Both the position numbers and the translations under genes were made by a program. From positions 1 to 43,043 of the forward strand of contig JAFSLL010000163.1 of NCBI GenBank assembly GCA_017448455.1: 43,043 nucleotides of DNA, given 5' to 3'. Below are positions 7,749-16,155 of this stretch, one piece after another (within the stretch, counting starts at the first letter, position 1; each line of letters starts with the position of its first letter). Source of the DNA: Oscillospiraceae bacterium (GTDB taxonomy: Bacteria; Bacillota; Clostridia; Oscillospirales; Oscillospiraceae). The notes beneath the pieces are model-generated. The model searched no databases and was not told the origin of the DNA. It saw only the letters and a program-made list of their open reading frames with translations.

Positions 7749-10700
7749 GTGGGAAAGAACAAAGCCTTTAAGCTTTTTAATAATAAACGGATTCGCAAGA
7801 TCGCCATGTTACTTGCGATAGTGGTCGTGTTCACGACGACCTATGCCCTCATCCTGCCCGCTATCTCGCTGGACGGGGACCGCGCCGATGAGGATCCTGC
7901 CGTCTTTATTGAGCCGGCAGAAGAGCTTGTTGGGGAGTCTTCCCTGACAGAACTCACCGCGACCGTGGAGGCTCTTGCTCCGGAAACGGTACAGGAAACG
8001 GCAGCCGAGACTCCCGTTGAGGAGACGCCCGCGGTGGAATCCACGGAAGAAACTCCGGCTGTGGAGACCCCGGCTGTCGAGCAGCCCGCGGCAGAAACCC
8101 CGGCGCAGGAGACCCCTGCGGCGGAGACGTCTGCTGTTGAAGGCACAGCGGTTAAGAAGGCGTCCTCGGAGAATAGAAACGCCAACAAAGCGAAGCACGC
8201 GGTCGGCCCGTTCCTCGTGGAGGAAGTTCTCGGAGACCTGACTGTCACCGCGGACGCCGAAGCCGGCGTCCTTCCCGAAGGCAGCAGGATGGAACTGCGC
8301 AGCGTTAAAGACCTGCGCTACATTGACGCGGTCTCTACGGCGGTCAGCGGCGAGATGCAGAACGCCCGCTTTGTGGACATCCGCTTTATCGACCCGAATG
8401 GCGTTGAGGTCGATCCCGCCGGCCCGGTCCACTTCTCCTTCCGGAACTATCTGCTCGGTGACGAGACGGTCGGCACGGTCGTCTATGTCAATGATGAGGA
8501 ACTATACAGTGAAGAGATCGCCGAAGAGGAGGCCAGACTCTACGGTCTGATTGTCGACCCCGCGGAGGAATGGAACTATATCGACGAGGTCACCTTCTGG
8601 TCTGACAGCGTCGGAACCTACGGCCTGGTTGTAACCAACAGGCCGGAAGAAGCGCCGGCAGAAGAAGCCGTGGAAGCAGGCATCACCGCGTCTCCTGCCC
8701 CGGAAGCTTCTGCGGCGCGCGAAGGGGCTGAAGACCTCGTCGATGAGGAAGCCCTCGAAGAGAAGATGCCCGCGCAGCACTTTGAGATGGTCAGCTATGG
8801 CCTGACCGTCACGGTTGACGCGCCCGCCGGCGCCTTCCCTGCCAACAGCAGGATGCAGGTTGTCCCGGTTGTGAGCCGGAGCCTGATTGATGCCATCACC
8901 GGAGCGGTGGAAGGTGAAGTGAAGTCTGTCACAGCAGTTGACATCACCTTCTATGGGCCGGACGGTATCGAGATCGAGCCTCTGAGAGAGATCAATGTCT
9001 CCCTGCGCCACGCGGTCGTCGAGTCAGCGGACAAGGTCGACGTCGTCCACCTGGATGCCAACAGGAACGCGGAGATCGTGGAGCAGAGCGACGCGGCGAC
9101 GGAAGCCGACGAGGTGACCTTTACGGCGGATCAGTTCTCGATTTACGCCCTTGTCGAGACCGTGACCGTCACGGTAGATTACCTCACCGCGGACGGTCAG
9201 ACTTACGGCATTACGGTGCAGTTTGAGCCGGATGCCGGCGTCCCGGACGGCGCGATGCTTTCGGTCACGGAGCTGAGCGAAGACAGCAGCAAATACAGCG
9301 AATACCTGAAACAGACCGCGGAAGCAATCGACAGCCGGGTCATCGATCTCGACTATATCAAGCTGCTGGACATCCGCATCGTTGACGGAAACGGGAACAA
9401 AGTGACGCTGAACGCACCGGTCGATGTTCAGATTCAGCTGCGCGACAGAGAGCAGACGGACAACACCGCACAGGTGGTCCACTTCGAAGGAGTGGAGGAA
9501 ACTCCCATTTTGATGGAGAGCAGTGTGGACGGCGACACGGTCGCGTTTTCCACGGACGGCTTCTCGGTATACGCTGTGGTGGAAGACGGCAGCACAGAGG
9601 ATGAGGCACGCGCGACGGTCAACTTCTTCGGCAAAGACACATTGACGCCGATCGCGACGCTGTATGTCAAGAACCGCGATACGGCGGAAGAACTGGAAGA
9701 AATCGTCTATGATCCGGGCTGCGGGCAGCTGGACAGCAGCAAGAAAGAGCTGTTTGACGGCTGGGTCATCAGCACCGTTAATACGACGGACGGATCTTCC
9801 TATACCATCGAGACCGAAGGAAAAACCATCGAGGAAGTCCGGGACTATCTGGAAAATCTGGAAATCAGGGAAGGCGATGTCGTCAACATTTACGCGAAGA
9901 TCGTCCGGACGATCACGGTGTCCTATCAGGGCGAAGCGGAAAACACGCTGATCGGCTCGGTCGTTCTCAAGGTTCTGGGCTCGGACGATCCGAATGATGC
10001 CGGCAACATAGGAACGTATACCATCAGCATGGCGTACACACCGGCCACCTCCACGCAGGCCTTTATGGGCTGGAACGTCGCGGAAGGCGCGTCGAACATC
10101 CTTGCCGCCGTCTATGAAGGCGAATCCGCCACTGCGCCTTATCAGAACGGCACCACCCTCACGCTGAAAGGCGATGTGAAACTGTCGGTCAACGCGCCGT
10201 TCGGCCACTGGCTGGTCTTTGACGAGAACGGCCACGGTGCGACGTATAACGCGCCACAGTTTGTGAAAGATCAGGAGACCACCTCGGTTCCGCCCGTCGA
10301 CATGGCGCGTATGGGCTATACCTTCGGCGGCTGGTGGCGGCTGAAGGACAATGTCTCGATTACGAATGTGCCCAAAGATGCCGATGGTTACTATATCATT
10401 TCCGATGACTACTTCACCCCGTTTGCGTTCGGCAGCGAGCTGGATGACAACCAGACTGTCTATGCCAAATGGACCTCCGCCGCGACCGCAAATTATACGG
10501 TGATCGTCTGGAAGGAACGGATGACGGACACCTATGCCGAAAACGGCGGAACCGGCGAGGGAAAACAGAAGAATTACGACTTCGCGGAGTCCTACACCTT
10601 TAACGGAACCGTGGGCCAGTACGCGACTGCCGTGAGCAACGGCACCAGTTCTGTTGTCGACGGTGATGCGGCCGGCACCCGATACTACAACGCACGGATT

Positions 10701-13700
10701 CGGGGTACGGATGTCAGCGGAAGCGACGTCAACAGGACGATCTCCTATACCGGTTATCACTGCGCCGGGTATGACACAGACGTCGAAGTGAGGCCCGAGG
10801 GCACTTCCGTTGTGAATGTCTACTACGACCGGAACACGGTGACCTACACCTTCTACACTTATGGCAGCAGCGGCGGCGGAACCTGGTGGCTGTGCAAAGA
10901 AAACGGCGATAATATCATCAGGAGTGGCCAGAATGCAACCAGCAGCACGGAAATTGCAACTCGAAACGGAAACAATTATTCTCAGTATACCGGGCGCGTG
11001 GCGTATGACGACGGAGAAACATATTATTATTCTACAACCGGCGCCTGCGGCGGAACCAATATGCGGGAAGCGCATTGGGAATACAAAACGTCCGGTTCTC
11101 AGTGGAATGTCTACCAGCAGTCGACGGGCCTTTACGGCGAGCCGCTGAACTGGCCGACAGATCCGAGCATCTGGTGGTATGAGAACCACAATAACACGTC
11201 CGGCACCGGCACGCGCATGACCTATAAGGACGCGTTCCTGCCGCTGGATTCCGATATGACTGTCGAATACTGGGGCAATACCGCTTCCGCTTCCGGGACG
11301 ATTCATTTCTGGACGCAGGATGTGAATGGCAGCACCTATACGGATCAGGTACAGGTCAACACAGGTAACGCCAACTTCAGCATCAACGACAAGTTCACCG
11401 GCTTCTATGCTTACCAGTATCGGACCGATTACGGGAACTGGCAGAATGTAGGTGCGTATAACGAAAGCACCGGTATTTACGGCAGTCCCGTGTCGTATAA
11501 TAACCGATTGGATATCCGATACAACCGGATAAGCGCGACGATCACCTTCCTGGACGGCGCGTATTACGACGGTGACGGCAATCCGGTCGAAGACGAAACT
11601 CCGCAGGCGGAGCCGTTCCATACGACGGAGCCTTACTTCTACGGCGCGGATGTCAGCGCCTACAACAAAGGCGGCACCAGCTACTATACACCGCCGGAGA
11701 AGAGCGGATACACCTTCGCCGGCTGGTACGCGGACGATGCCTGCACCGTGCTGTATGCCTTCGGCACCATGCCCGCTTCCGGTATTACGGTGTACGCGAA
11801 GTGGATTCAGAATCAGTACCGCGTATTCCTGCATCCAAATGTTCCGGAGTCGGATACTTCCCTGAACTGGGGTTCCGGATCGCAGAATATGAACTTCCGC
11901 GTCTCATCTGGCAAAAAGGTCAGCGCGCCCACCGGCACGAGGACCGGATACCGGTTTATCGGCTGGTACCTGGACGAAGCCTGCACAGAGGTCTTTGATG
12001 CGAGCCGCTTTGTTCTGAATGATACCACCGTTACTACGCCATATGACAAAACTGTCGATATGACGGACGTCATGAACAAATACGGCAATATTGAAGGTGA
12101 AGGCACCAACTCCGATGCGATCGCAGGACGTTTCTGGATTACCAGAAAGCTGGATCTCTACGCCAAGTGGAGGGCCGAACTCGTCGGCGCGGAAGGCATC
12201 GGCGTCAAGTATGACCCCAACGGCGGTTCGAACGCGCCGAGCGATACAACCCTGTATCTGGACAATACCGATACCGTTGCGCAGGGAGCGCCGACACCCC
12301 CGGATCATACGCAGCAGTTCCTGCACTGGGTGATGCAGAAATGGGATGAAGAAAAGGGTGAATACGTCGATCTGGAGGGTGACGAATACATCATCTATCC
12401 CGGCGCCTCCTTCACGGTCCTGAAAGCCAACGCCCGAATCGAGGAGCTGGAAAGCAGCACGCCGGAGGACCCCCATTACAGATACACGGTTCAGCTCCGT
12501 GCGGAATACGGACCGAAGGACACGCCCACGCCCACACATCTGACCTGGTATGCCAACGGGGGTATCTCTCAGGACGGTACTACAGACCAATACACGGATC
12601 CTGCGCTGCAGATTAACGAAGCCGTGGCGATCCATCCGGCGGACACCTTTAAACGCGACGGTTATGCGTTCCTCGGCTGGGCCAGAGTGGATTCTACCGC
12701 GGAAGGGTATACGCTTTCGCCGAAGGAACTGACCGAAGAAGATCTCTTCCTGAAGTATGATAACGGGAAGTTCTATGCGCAGCTTACCGAAGGATCCGAC
12801 GCGTGGACAGAGGTGGAAGAGGTAGCCGCGGACGAAAAGATGCCCTATCACGACATCTATGCCGTCTGGGAGAAGAAAACCTATACCGTGACGGTCACCA
12901 AATCCGTGAACGGCATACCGGGCGATGAGGACCTCCCGTTTACCTTTACACCGAAATTCACCGGTCTGCCCGGAAGCGAATATACCTCCGCGTTCCGGCT
13001 GGTTGGAAACGAGAACGGCACTGAGATCGGGTCCGGGGACGAAACGGTGCATTACGACCACGTGAAAACCTTTATCGAAGTGCCTTACGGAACGGTCTTC
13101 ACCATCACAGAGCAGCTTAACGACGCGTTCAACACCTCCCTGTCCTATACGGTGAGCAATGCGGACAAACCGGAAGAGAACATCACGGTTACGGGCGCGG
13201 TCAACGGAGTCGAAATTACCGCCAACGGTGATGTGGCCCTTACCGTGACCAACACGAGGAAGATACAGCTTGTCCGGATCCTGAAAACAGAACCGGATAA
13301 GAGCTCCCCGCTGGGCGGCTCGCAATTTACGGTCAATGTCGCCGGAACGGACTATACGCTGACCTCTGACACAGACGGGTATCTGAAGAACGAGACCTTC
13401 CAGGATGGCGTTTTGACGGTCCCGTACGGTACCTACACGTTGACGGAAACGAAGGCACCGGATGGATATATCCTGCTGCCGACCGCGGTGTCCATTACCG
13501 TTGACGCTGACGGTGTCCACGCAGCGCCATATGACGTCAAAGACCCAACCGCGGCAGAGAACTGCTACACCGTCATTGTTCCCAATAACCCCGGCGCGGA
13601 ACTTCCCCATACCGGCGGGATTGGTGTATATGCGCTCCATGTTCTTGGCAGCTGTCTGATTCTCACGGCGGCAGCGATCCTGTTGCGGAAAAGGAAGACA

Positions 13701-13706
13701 GAATAA
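7749..13706 (+). CDS. Giant LPXTG-anchored surface protein with InlB-type repeats
   Basis: A 1985-residue sortase substrate. The start is GTG at 7749 with ACGGAGG at 7735-7741. Residues ~15-45 form an export signal ending in the clostridial-type TTYALILPAISLD motif. Residues ~88-135 are a Pro/Thr/Glu-rich stalk. Three related beta domains follow (~150-300, ~345-475, ~475-615), each pairing an LTVTADA-like opening with a final strand such as VGTYGLVV, FSIYALVE or FSVYAVVE. InlB/Listeria-Bacteroides repeats include MGYTFGGWW (~850), GYTFAGWYADD (~1320), GYRFIGWYLDE (~1400) and YAFLGWARVDS (~1640). Residues ~905-1320 are rich in Tyr, Gly, Ser and Trp. Then come a VTKSVNGIPGDEDLPFTF domain (~1711-1835), a SpaA-like domain ending ETKAPDGYILLP, LPHTG at 1952-1956, a membrane span and RKRKTE. 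Its likely role is adhesion or surface interaction. No sortase gene is in the window. Confidence 0.93.
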   Translation: MGKNKAFKLFNNKRIRKIAMLLAIVVVFTTTYALILPAISLDGDRADEDPAVFIEPAEELVGESSLTELTATVEALAPETVQETAAETPVEETPAVESTEETPAVETPAVEQPAAETPAQETPAAETSAVEGTAVKKASSENRNANKAKHAVGPFLVEEVLGDLTVTADAEAGVLPEGSRMELRSVKDLRYIDAVSTAVSGEMQNARFVDIRFIDPNGVEVDPAGPVHFSFRNYLLGDETVGTVVYVNDEELYSEEIAEEEARLYGLIVDPAEEWNYIDEVTFWSDSVGTYGLVVTNRPEEAPAEEAVEAGITASPAPEASAAREGAEDLVDEEALEEKMPAQHFEMVSYGLTVTVDAPAGAFPANSRMQVVPVVSRSLIDAITGAVEGEVKSVTAVDITFYGPDGIEIEPLREINVSLRHAVVESADKVDVVHLDANRNAEIVEQSDAATEADEVTFTADQFSIYALVETVTVTVDYLTADGQTYGITVQFEPDAGVPDGAMLSVTELSEDSSKYSEYLKQTAEAIDSRVIDLDYIKLLDIRIVDGNGNKVTLNAPVDVQIQLRDREQTDNTAQVVHFEGVEETPILMESSVDGDTVAFSTDGFSVYAVVEDGSTEDEARATVNFFGKDTLTPIATLYVKNRDTAEELEEIVYDPGCGQLDSSKKELFDGWVISTVNTTDGSSYTIETEGKTIEEVRDYLENLEIREGDVVNIYAKIVRTITVSYQGEAENTLIGSVVLKVLGSDDPNDAGNIGTYTISMAYTPATSTQAFMGWNVAEGASNILAAVYEGESATAPYQNGTTLTLKGDVKLSVNAPFGHWLVFDENGHGATYNAPQFVKDQETTSVPPVDMARMGYTFGGWWRLKDNVSITNVPKDADGYYIISDDYFTPFAFGSELDDNQTVYAKWTSAATANYTVIVWKERMTDTYAENGGTGEGKQKNYDFAESYTFNGTVGQYATAVSNGTSSVVDGDAAGTRYYNARIRGTDVSGSDVNRTISYTGYHCAGYDTDVEVRPEGTSVVNVYYDRNTVTYTFYTYGSSGGGTWWLCKENGDNIIRSGQNATSSTEIATRNGNNYSQYTGRVAYDDGETYYYSTTGACGGTNMREAHWEYKTSGSQWNVYQQSTGLYGEPLNWPTDPSIWWYENHNNTSGTGTRMTYKDAFLPLDSDMTVEYWGNTASASGTIHFWTQDVNGSTYTDQVQVNTGNANFSINDKFTGFYAYQYRTDYGNWQNVGAYNESTGIYGSPVSYNNRLDIRYNRISATITFLDGAYYDGDGNPVEDETPQAEPFHTTEPYFYGADVSAYNKGGTSYYTPPEKSGYTFAGWYADDACTVLYAFGTMPASGITVYAKWIQNQYRVFLHPNVPESDTSLNWGSGSQNMNFRVSSGKKVSAPTGTRTGYRFIGWYLDEACTEVFDASRFVLNDTTVTTPYDKTVDMTDVMNKYGNIEGEGTNSDAIAGRFWITRKLDLYAKWRAELVGAEGIGVKYDPNGGSNAPSDTTLYLDNTDTVAQGAPTPPDHTQQFLHWVMQKWDEEKGEYVDLEGDEYIIYPGASFTVLKANARIEELESSTPEDPHYRYTVQLRAEYGPKDTPTPTHLTWYANGGISQDGTTDQYTDPALQINEAVAIHPADTFKRDGYAFLGWARVDSTAEGYTLSPKELTEEDLFLKYDNGKFYAQLTEGSDAWTEVEEVAADEKMPYHDIYAVWEKKTYTVTVTKSVNGIPGDEDLPFTFTPKFTGLPGSEYTSAFRLVGNENGTEIGSGDETVHYDHVKTFIEVPYGTVFTITEQLNDAFNTSLSYTVSNADKPEENITVTGAVNGVEITANGDVALTVTNTRKIQLVRILKTEPDKSSPLGGSQFTVNVAGTDYTLTSDTDGYLKNETFQDGVLTVPYGTYTLTETKAPDGYILLPTAVSITVDADGVHAAPYDVKDPTAAENCYTVIVPNNPGAELPHTGGIGVYALHVLGSCLILTAAAILLRKRKTE

Positions 13707-13757
13707 CACCGGCGTCAGGACAGAAGACTTTTGTATAGGATGCAGAGGGATCCGGAT

Positions 13758-14414
13758 ATGTATATGTATTATTTCCTTGCCGGAGACATTCTTTTGGTGT
13801 TTCTTGCTTCTCTGATCGTAAACAAACAGCTCCATCTGCCGTTGTGGAAACTGGTCGTTTTCACGCTGGCCATCGTCCCGGTCGGCTTTTTCTGCGGAAA
13901 GCTGATGCGGCTGGTTGAGGCCGGAACCTGGACCGGCGTTTCCTTCTATGGCGCGGTGCTGTTTGCTCCGGTCCCAATGGTGCTGATTGGCCTGCTGCTT
14001 CGAATCCGGCCGGCCGACATGCTGGATCTGTGCGCGCCGGCGGGCTGTATCGCGCTGGTTTTCATGAAAATCCAGTGCAAAATAACCGGATGCTGCTTTG
14101 GAAGGATCCTCCGGTATGAAGCAAACGGAAGACCGGTTCGGTTTCCCAGCCAGATCGTAGAGATGATCTGCGGAATCGTCCTGCTGGCGGTTATTCTGCA
14201 GATGATTCGATCGGGAAAACAGCGCGGCACGGTGTTTGCGTGGTTTATGCTCTTATATGGAGCATCCCGCTTTGTGCTGAATCTGCTGAGAGATACCTCG
14301 CCCTTCCTGATTGGCCTCTCTGCGGGATGTTTCTGGTCCGTGATCTCTGTCCTGATCGGCGGAAGCGTTCTCCTGTATCAGCGCAGAAAGAAGAAAATGA
14401 AAACTGCCTCATGA
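13758..14414 (+). CDS. Lgt-like (prolipoprotein diacylglyceryl transferase family) membrane protein
   Basis: A 218-residue protein with about seven hydrophobic segments. Its centre, KIQCKITGCCFGRI followed by VRFPSQIVEMI, resembles the Lgt active-site region (GCFxxGCCYG...PSQ in clostridial Lgt relatives). At 218 residues it is shorter than housekeeping Lgt (about 260-300). I start at ATG 13758 because AGAGGGA is 7 nt upstream; in-frame starts at 13731 (TTG) and 13740 (ATG) are possible. It lies 51 nt after the giant LPXTG gene and shares its direction, so the two are probably co-transcribed. It may lipidate a special substrate or modify the surface protein; no substrate is evident. It converges on the next gene across a shared terminator. 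Confidence 0.75.
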   Translation: MYMYYFLAGDILLVFLASLIVNKQLHLPLWKLVVFTLAIVPVGFFCGKLMRLVEAGTWTGVSFYGAVLFAPVPMVLIGLLLRIRPADMLDLCAPAGCIALVFMKIQCKITGCCFGRILRYEANGRPVRFPSQIVEMICGIVLLAVILQMIRSGKQRGTVFAWFMLLYGASRFVLNLLRDTSPFLIGLSAGCFWSVISVLIGGSVLLYQRRKKKMKTAS

Positions 14415-14446
14415 AGCACGGTCTTCGCGCATGGGGAAATAAAAAC

Positions 14447-14468
14447 GCAGCCGGGGAATCCCGGCTGC
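14447..14468. terminator. Bidirectional terminator between convergent genes
   Basis: GCAGCCGGG (14447-14455), loop GAAT, CCCGGCTGC (14460-14468). A TTTTATTT tract follows on the plus strand and an A-run at 14441-14445 gives a U-tract on the minus strand. It serves both the Lgt-like gene and the repeat protein ending at 14501. Confidence 0.9.
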
Positions 14469-14500
14469 AGTTTTATTTGGGGAGTTTATTCTGTTTTGAA

Positions 14501-15955
14501 TCAGGCCTCGCCCTTCTCGTTTACCGTGAAAGTGACGGGCACTTCTACGGTTTCACCGCTGTCAAGCGTGAAGACGACCGCGGCCTGGTAGGTTCCCGGT
14601 GCCAGTTCTGTAACCGGACGGACAGACCAGGTAGAATTGTTGATCTTGCCTGCAGGAACGGTTTTGCCGGAGGTAGAGCTGAGCGTGAAGGCTTCCGTAT
14701 TCTCTCCGACAAGCTCCGCGGACGTGATCACGGCAGGAAGCGCACTGTCATTTTCAACGATGACCGGACGCGCACTCTGGCGCGCGTAGCCTGCGTCGAC
14801 GGCATCAAACTCCGGCGCGGTGAACAGCAGAAAACTGAGGTTCAGGACTGCGGGCTCACTGGGCAGGACATTGTCGGATACGGCGATGGCGGTCACAACG
14901 GTGCTTTCGGATACGGCAATCGGCGCTTCATAGAGCGTGCCGGATTCTTCCGTGGGAAGGCTGCCGTCCAGCGTGTAATAGATCCGGCTGCCTTCGGGGC
15001 CGCAGATGCTGACCGATTTCTCTTCCGCGTAGGTGCCGCTCTCAAGGTCAAAAGCGGGGCTTTCTGTCTGGATGCTGAGTGTCAGGGTGACATCGGCATC
15101 GACTTCGGAGAGAAGCATGCTTCCATCCTCTTCGTCCCGGGTGATGACTCCGGCGTTTGTCTCCGCCCCCGCGATCCAATATCCGGGAGCAGGGCTGATC
15201 CGGCAGATGCCGTCCTCGCTCACCAGCATCTTCTCGGAGCCGGGCTCAATGTTGGCGCCGTCCAGCTCGATAAAGGGCTCATAGTAATCCGCGAACTTCA
15301 GCTCATAGCAGCCGAAAATCACACTGTCGGCGACATCTCCGCCGAAGCCGAAGATCAGCGCGCCGTTGTTGTACACCGTACCGGCGTTGTTGTAAACGGT
15401 ACCGCCGTTTGCATAAACGATGCCGCCGTTGTTGTAGACCGTGCCCTCGTTGCTGTAAACGGTACCGCCGTTGTTGTAGACCACCGCCAGATTGCTGTAG
15501 ACGACACCGGCGTTGTTGAAGACGGTCATGCCTTCATAGGCGTAAAGCACCTGATCGGCGTTTGCCGTGACATAGTCCTTTTCCGGAGCCTCGGCAGGCT
15601 CAGTCTCACCGTCCGGTTCAATCAGATCGGCGAGCGCGGCAGCGGCTTCCGCTTCTTCCGGCGTGGGGTTTGTCTGGGAAGCAGACGGCGAGGGAAGCGC
15701 ATCCTCAGAGGGCAGCTCCTCACTGTCTTCCTGGAAGAATGCATCTTCTTCCTCTGTTTCTGCAGGAAGCGCATCCTCAGCTGCCTCCGCGTCTTCCGGA
15801 GAAGAGGCGTCTTCCGGTTCCTCGGCAGGATCATCCTGTTCCGTAAAGTCCGCGAGCCGCTCCAGATTCACAGAAGGCGCCGCGAGCGCGGCTGCGGGCA
15901 GGAGACAGACCAACAGAGCGAGAATCATGAACAGGGCGAACAGTTTCTTTTTCAT
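14501..15955 (-). CDS. Secreted protein with GTVYNNG heptapeptide repeats and chitobiase-type domain
   Basis: A 484-residue secreted protein I cannot assign to a named family. Residues 1-26 are a clear Sec signal peptide (MKKKLFALFM ... AAALAA). Residues ~35-127 form a very acidic, Ala/Pro/Ser-rich linker. Residues 143-198 hold eight consecutive seven-residue repeats, consensus G-T-V-Y-N-N-G, plus a degenerate ninth (ALIFGFG); the pattern suggests a narrow beta-solenoid. Residues ~304-380 resemble the chitobiase/beta-hexosaminidase C-terminal domain (IYYTLDGSLPT). The last ~90 residues form an Ig-like beta domain. There is no LPXTG or other anchor, so it is released or held non-covalently. 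AAAGGAGG precedes the ATG and the promoter is at 15995-16024. It is divergent from the lipoprotein-glycan operon. Confidence 0.82.
   Translation of the reverse strand: MKKKLFALFMILALLVCLLPAAALAAPSVNLERLADFTEQDDPAEEPEDASSPEDAEAAEDALPAETEEEDAFFQEDSEELPSEDALPSPSASQTNPTPEEAEAAAALADLIEPDGETEPAEAPEKDYVTANADQVLYAYEGMTVFNNAGVVYSNLAVVYNNGGTVYSNEGTVYNNGGIVYANGGTVYNNAGTVYNNGALIFGFGGDVADSVIFGCYELKFADYYEPFIELDGANIEPGSEKMLVSEDGICRISPAPGYWIAGAETNAGVITRDEEDGSMLLSEVDADVTLTLSIQTESPAFDLESGTYAEEKSVSICGPEGSRIYYTLDGSLPTEESGTLYEAPIAVSESTVVTAIAVSDNVLPSEPAVLNLSFLLFTAPEFDAVDAGYARQSARPVIVENDSALPAVITSAELVGENTEAFTLSSTSGKTVPAGKINNSTWSVRPVTELAPGTYQAAVVFTLDSGETVEVPVTFTVNEKGEA
15362..15529 (-). repeat. Eight tandem 21-bp repeats within the secreted protein gene
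   Basis: Eight units of exactly 21 bp encode the GTVYNNG heptads. The plus-strand unit is approximately GCCGTTGTTGTAGACCGTACC. Units 1, 4 and 6 are nearly identical while units 3 and 7 have diverged more, so copy-number change by slippage or recombination is plausible. Confidence 0.9.
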
Positions 15956-15994
15956 CTGATTTTCCTCCTTTCTGAAAGAAATGATTACACCGGT

Positions 15995-16024
15995 ATTATA
16001 CCCCAGCGAAAGGAAGACTGTAAA
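15995..16024 (-). promoter_or_regulatory. Promoter of the repeat protein gene
   Basis: On the minus strand TTTACA (16019-16024) and TATAAT (15995-16000) are spaced 18 nt apart, about 40 nt upstream of the ATG at 15955. Confidence 0.65.
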
Positions 16025-16074
16025 GGCGCGAAATCTGAAGATTTGTTGAATATTTTGATGTACCTGTTTTTCAG

Positions 16075-16103
16075 TTGAAGCGAGAGGAAAGAAATGGTAT
16101 AAT
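16075..16103 (+). promoter_or_regulatory. Promoter of the eight-gene lipoprotein-glycan operon
   Basis: TTGAAG (16075-16080), 17 nt, then a perfect TATAAT (16098-16103), about 52 nt before the first ATG at 16156. No equally good promoter was found further inside the operon. Confidence 0.72.
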
Positions 16104-16155
16104 AATAAGAACTATACCCTCATCAAGAGAGACTGCAAACAAGAAGGACAAGCCG

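Noticed and set aside
9024-11834. A 936-codon minus-strand frame opposite the giant surface protein
   Set aside because: It has no recognisable domain or start signal and mirrors the codon periodicity of the strongly supported plus-strand gene.
15362-15529. Regular 21-bp repeats as a CRISPR array
   Set aside because: There are no spacers; the units are contiguous, in frame and code for the heptapeptide repeats.
14240-16078. A 612-codon plus-strand frame opposite the GTVYNNG protein
   Set aside because: The minus-strand gene has a signal peptide, ribosome binding site, promoter and terminator; the plus frame has none, and its repeats are a mirror of the 21-bp units.
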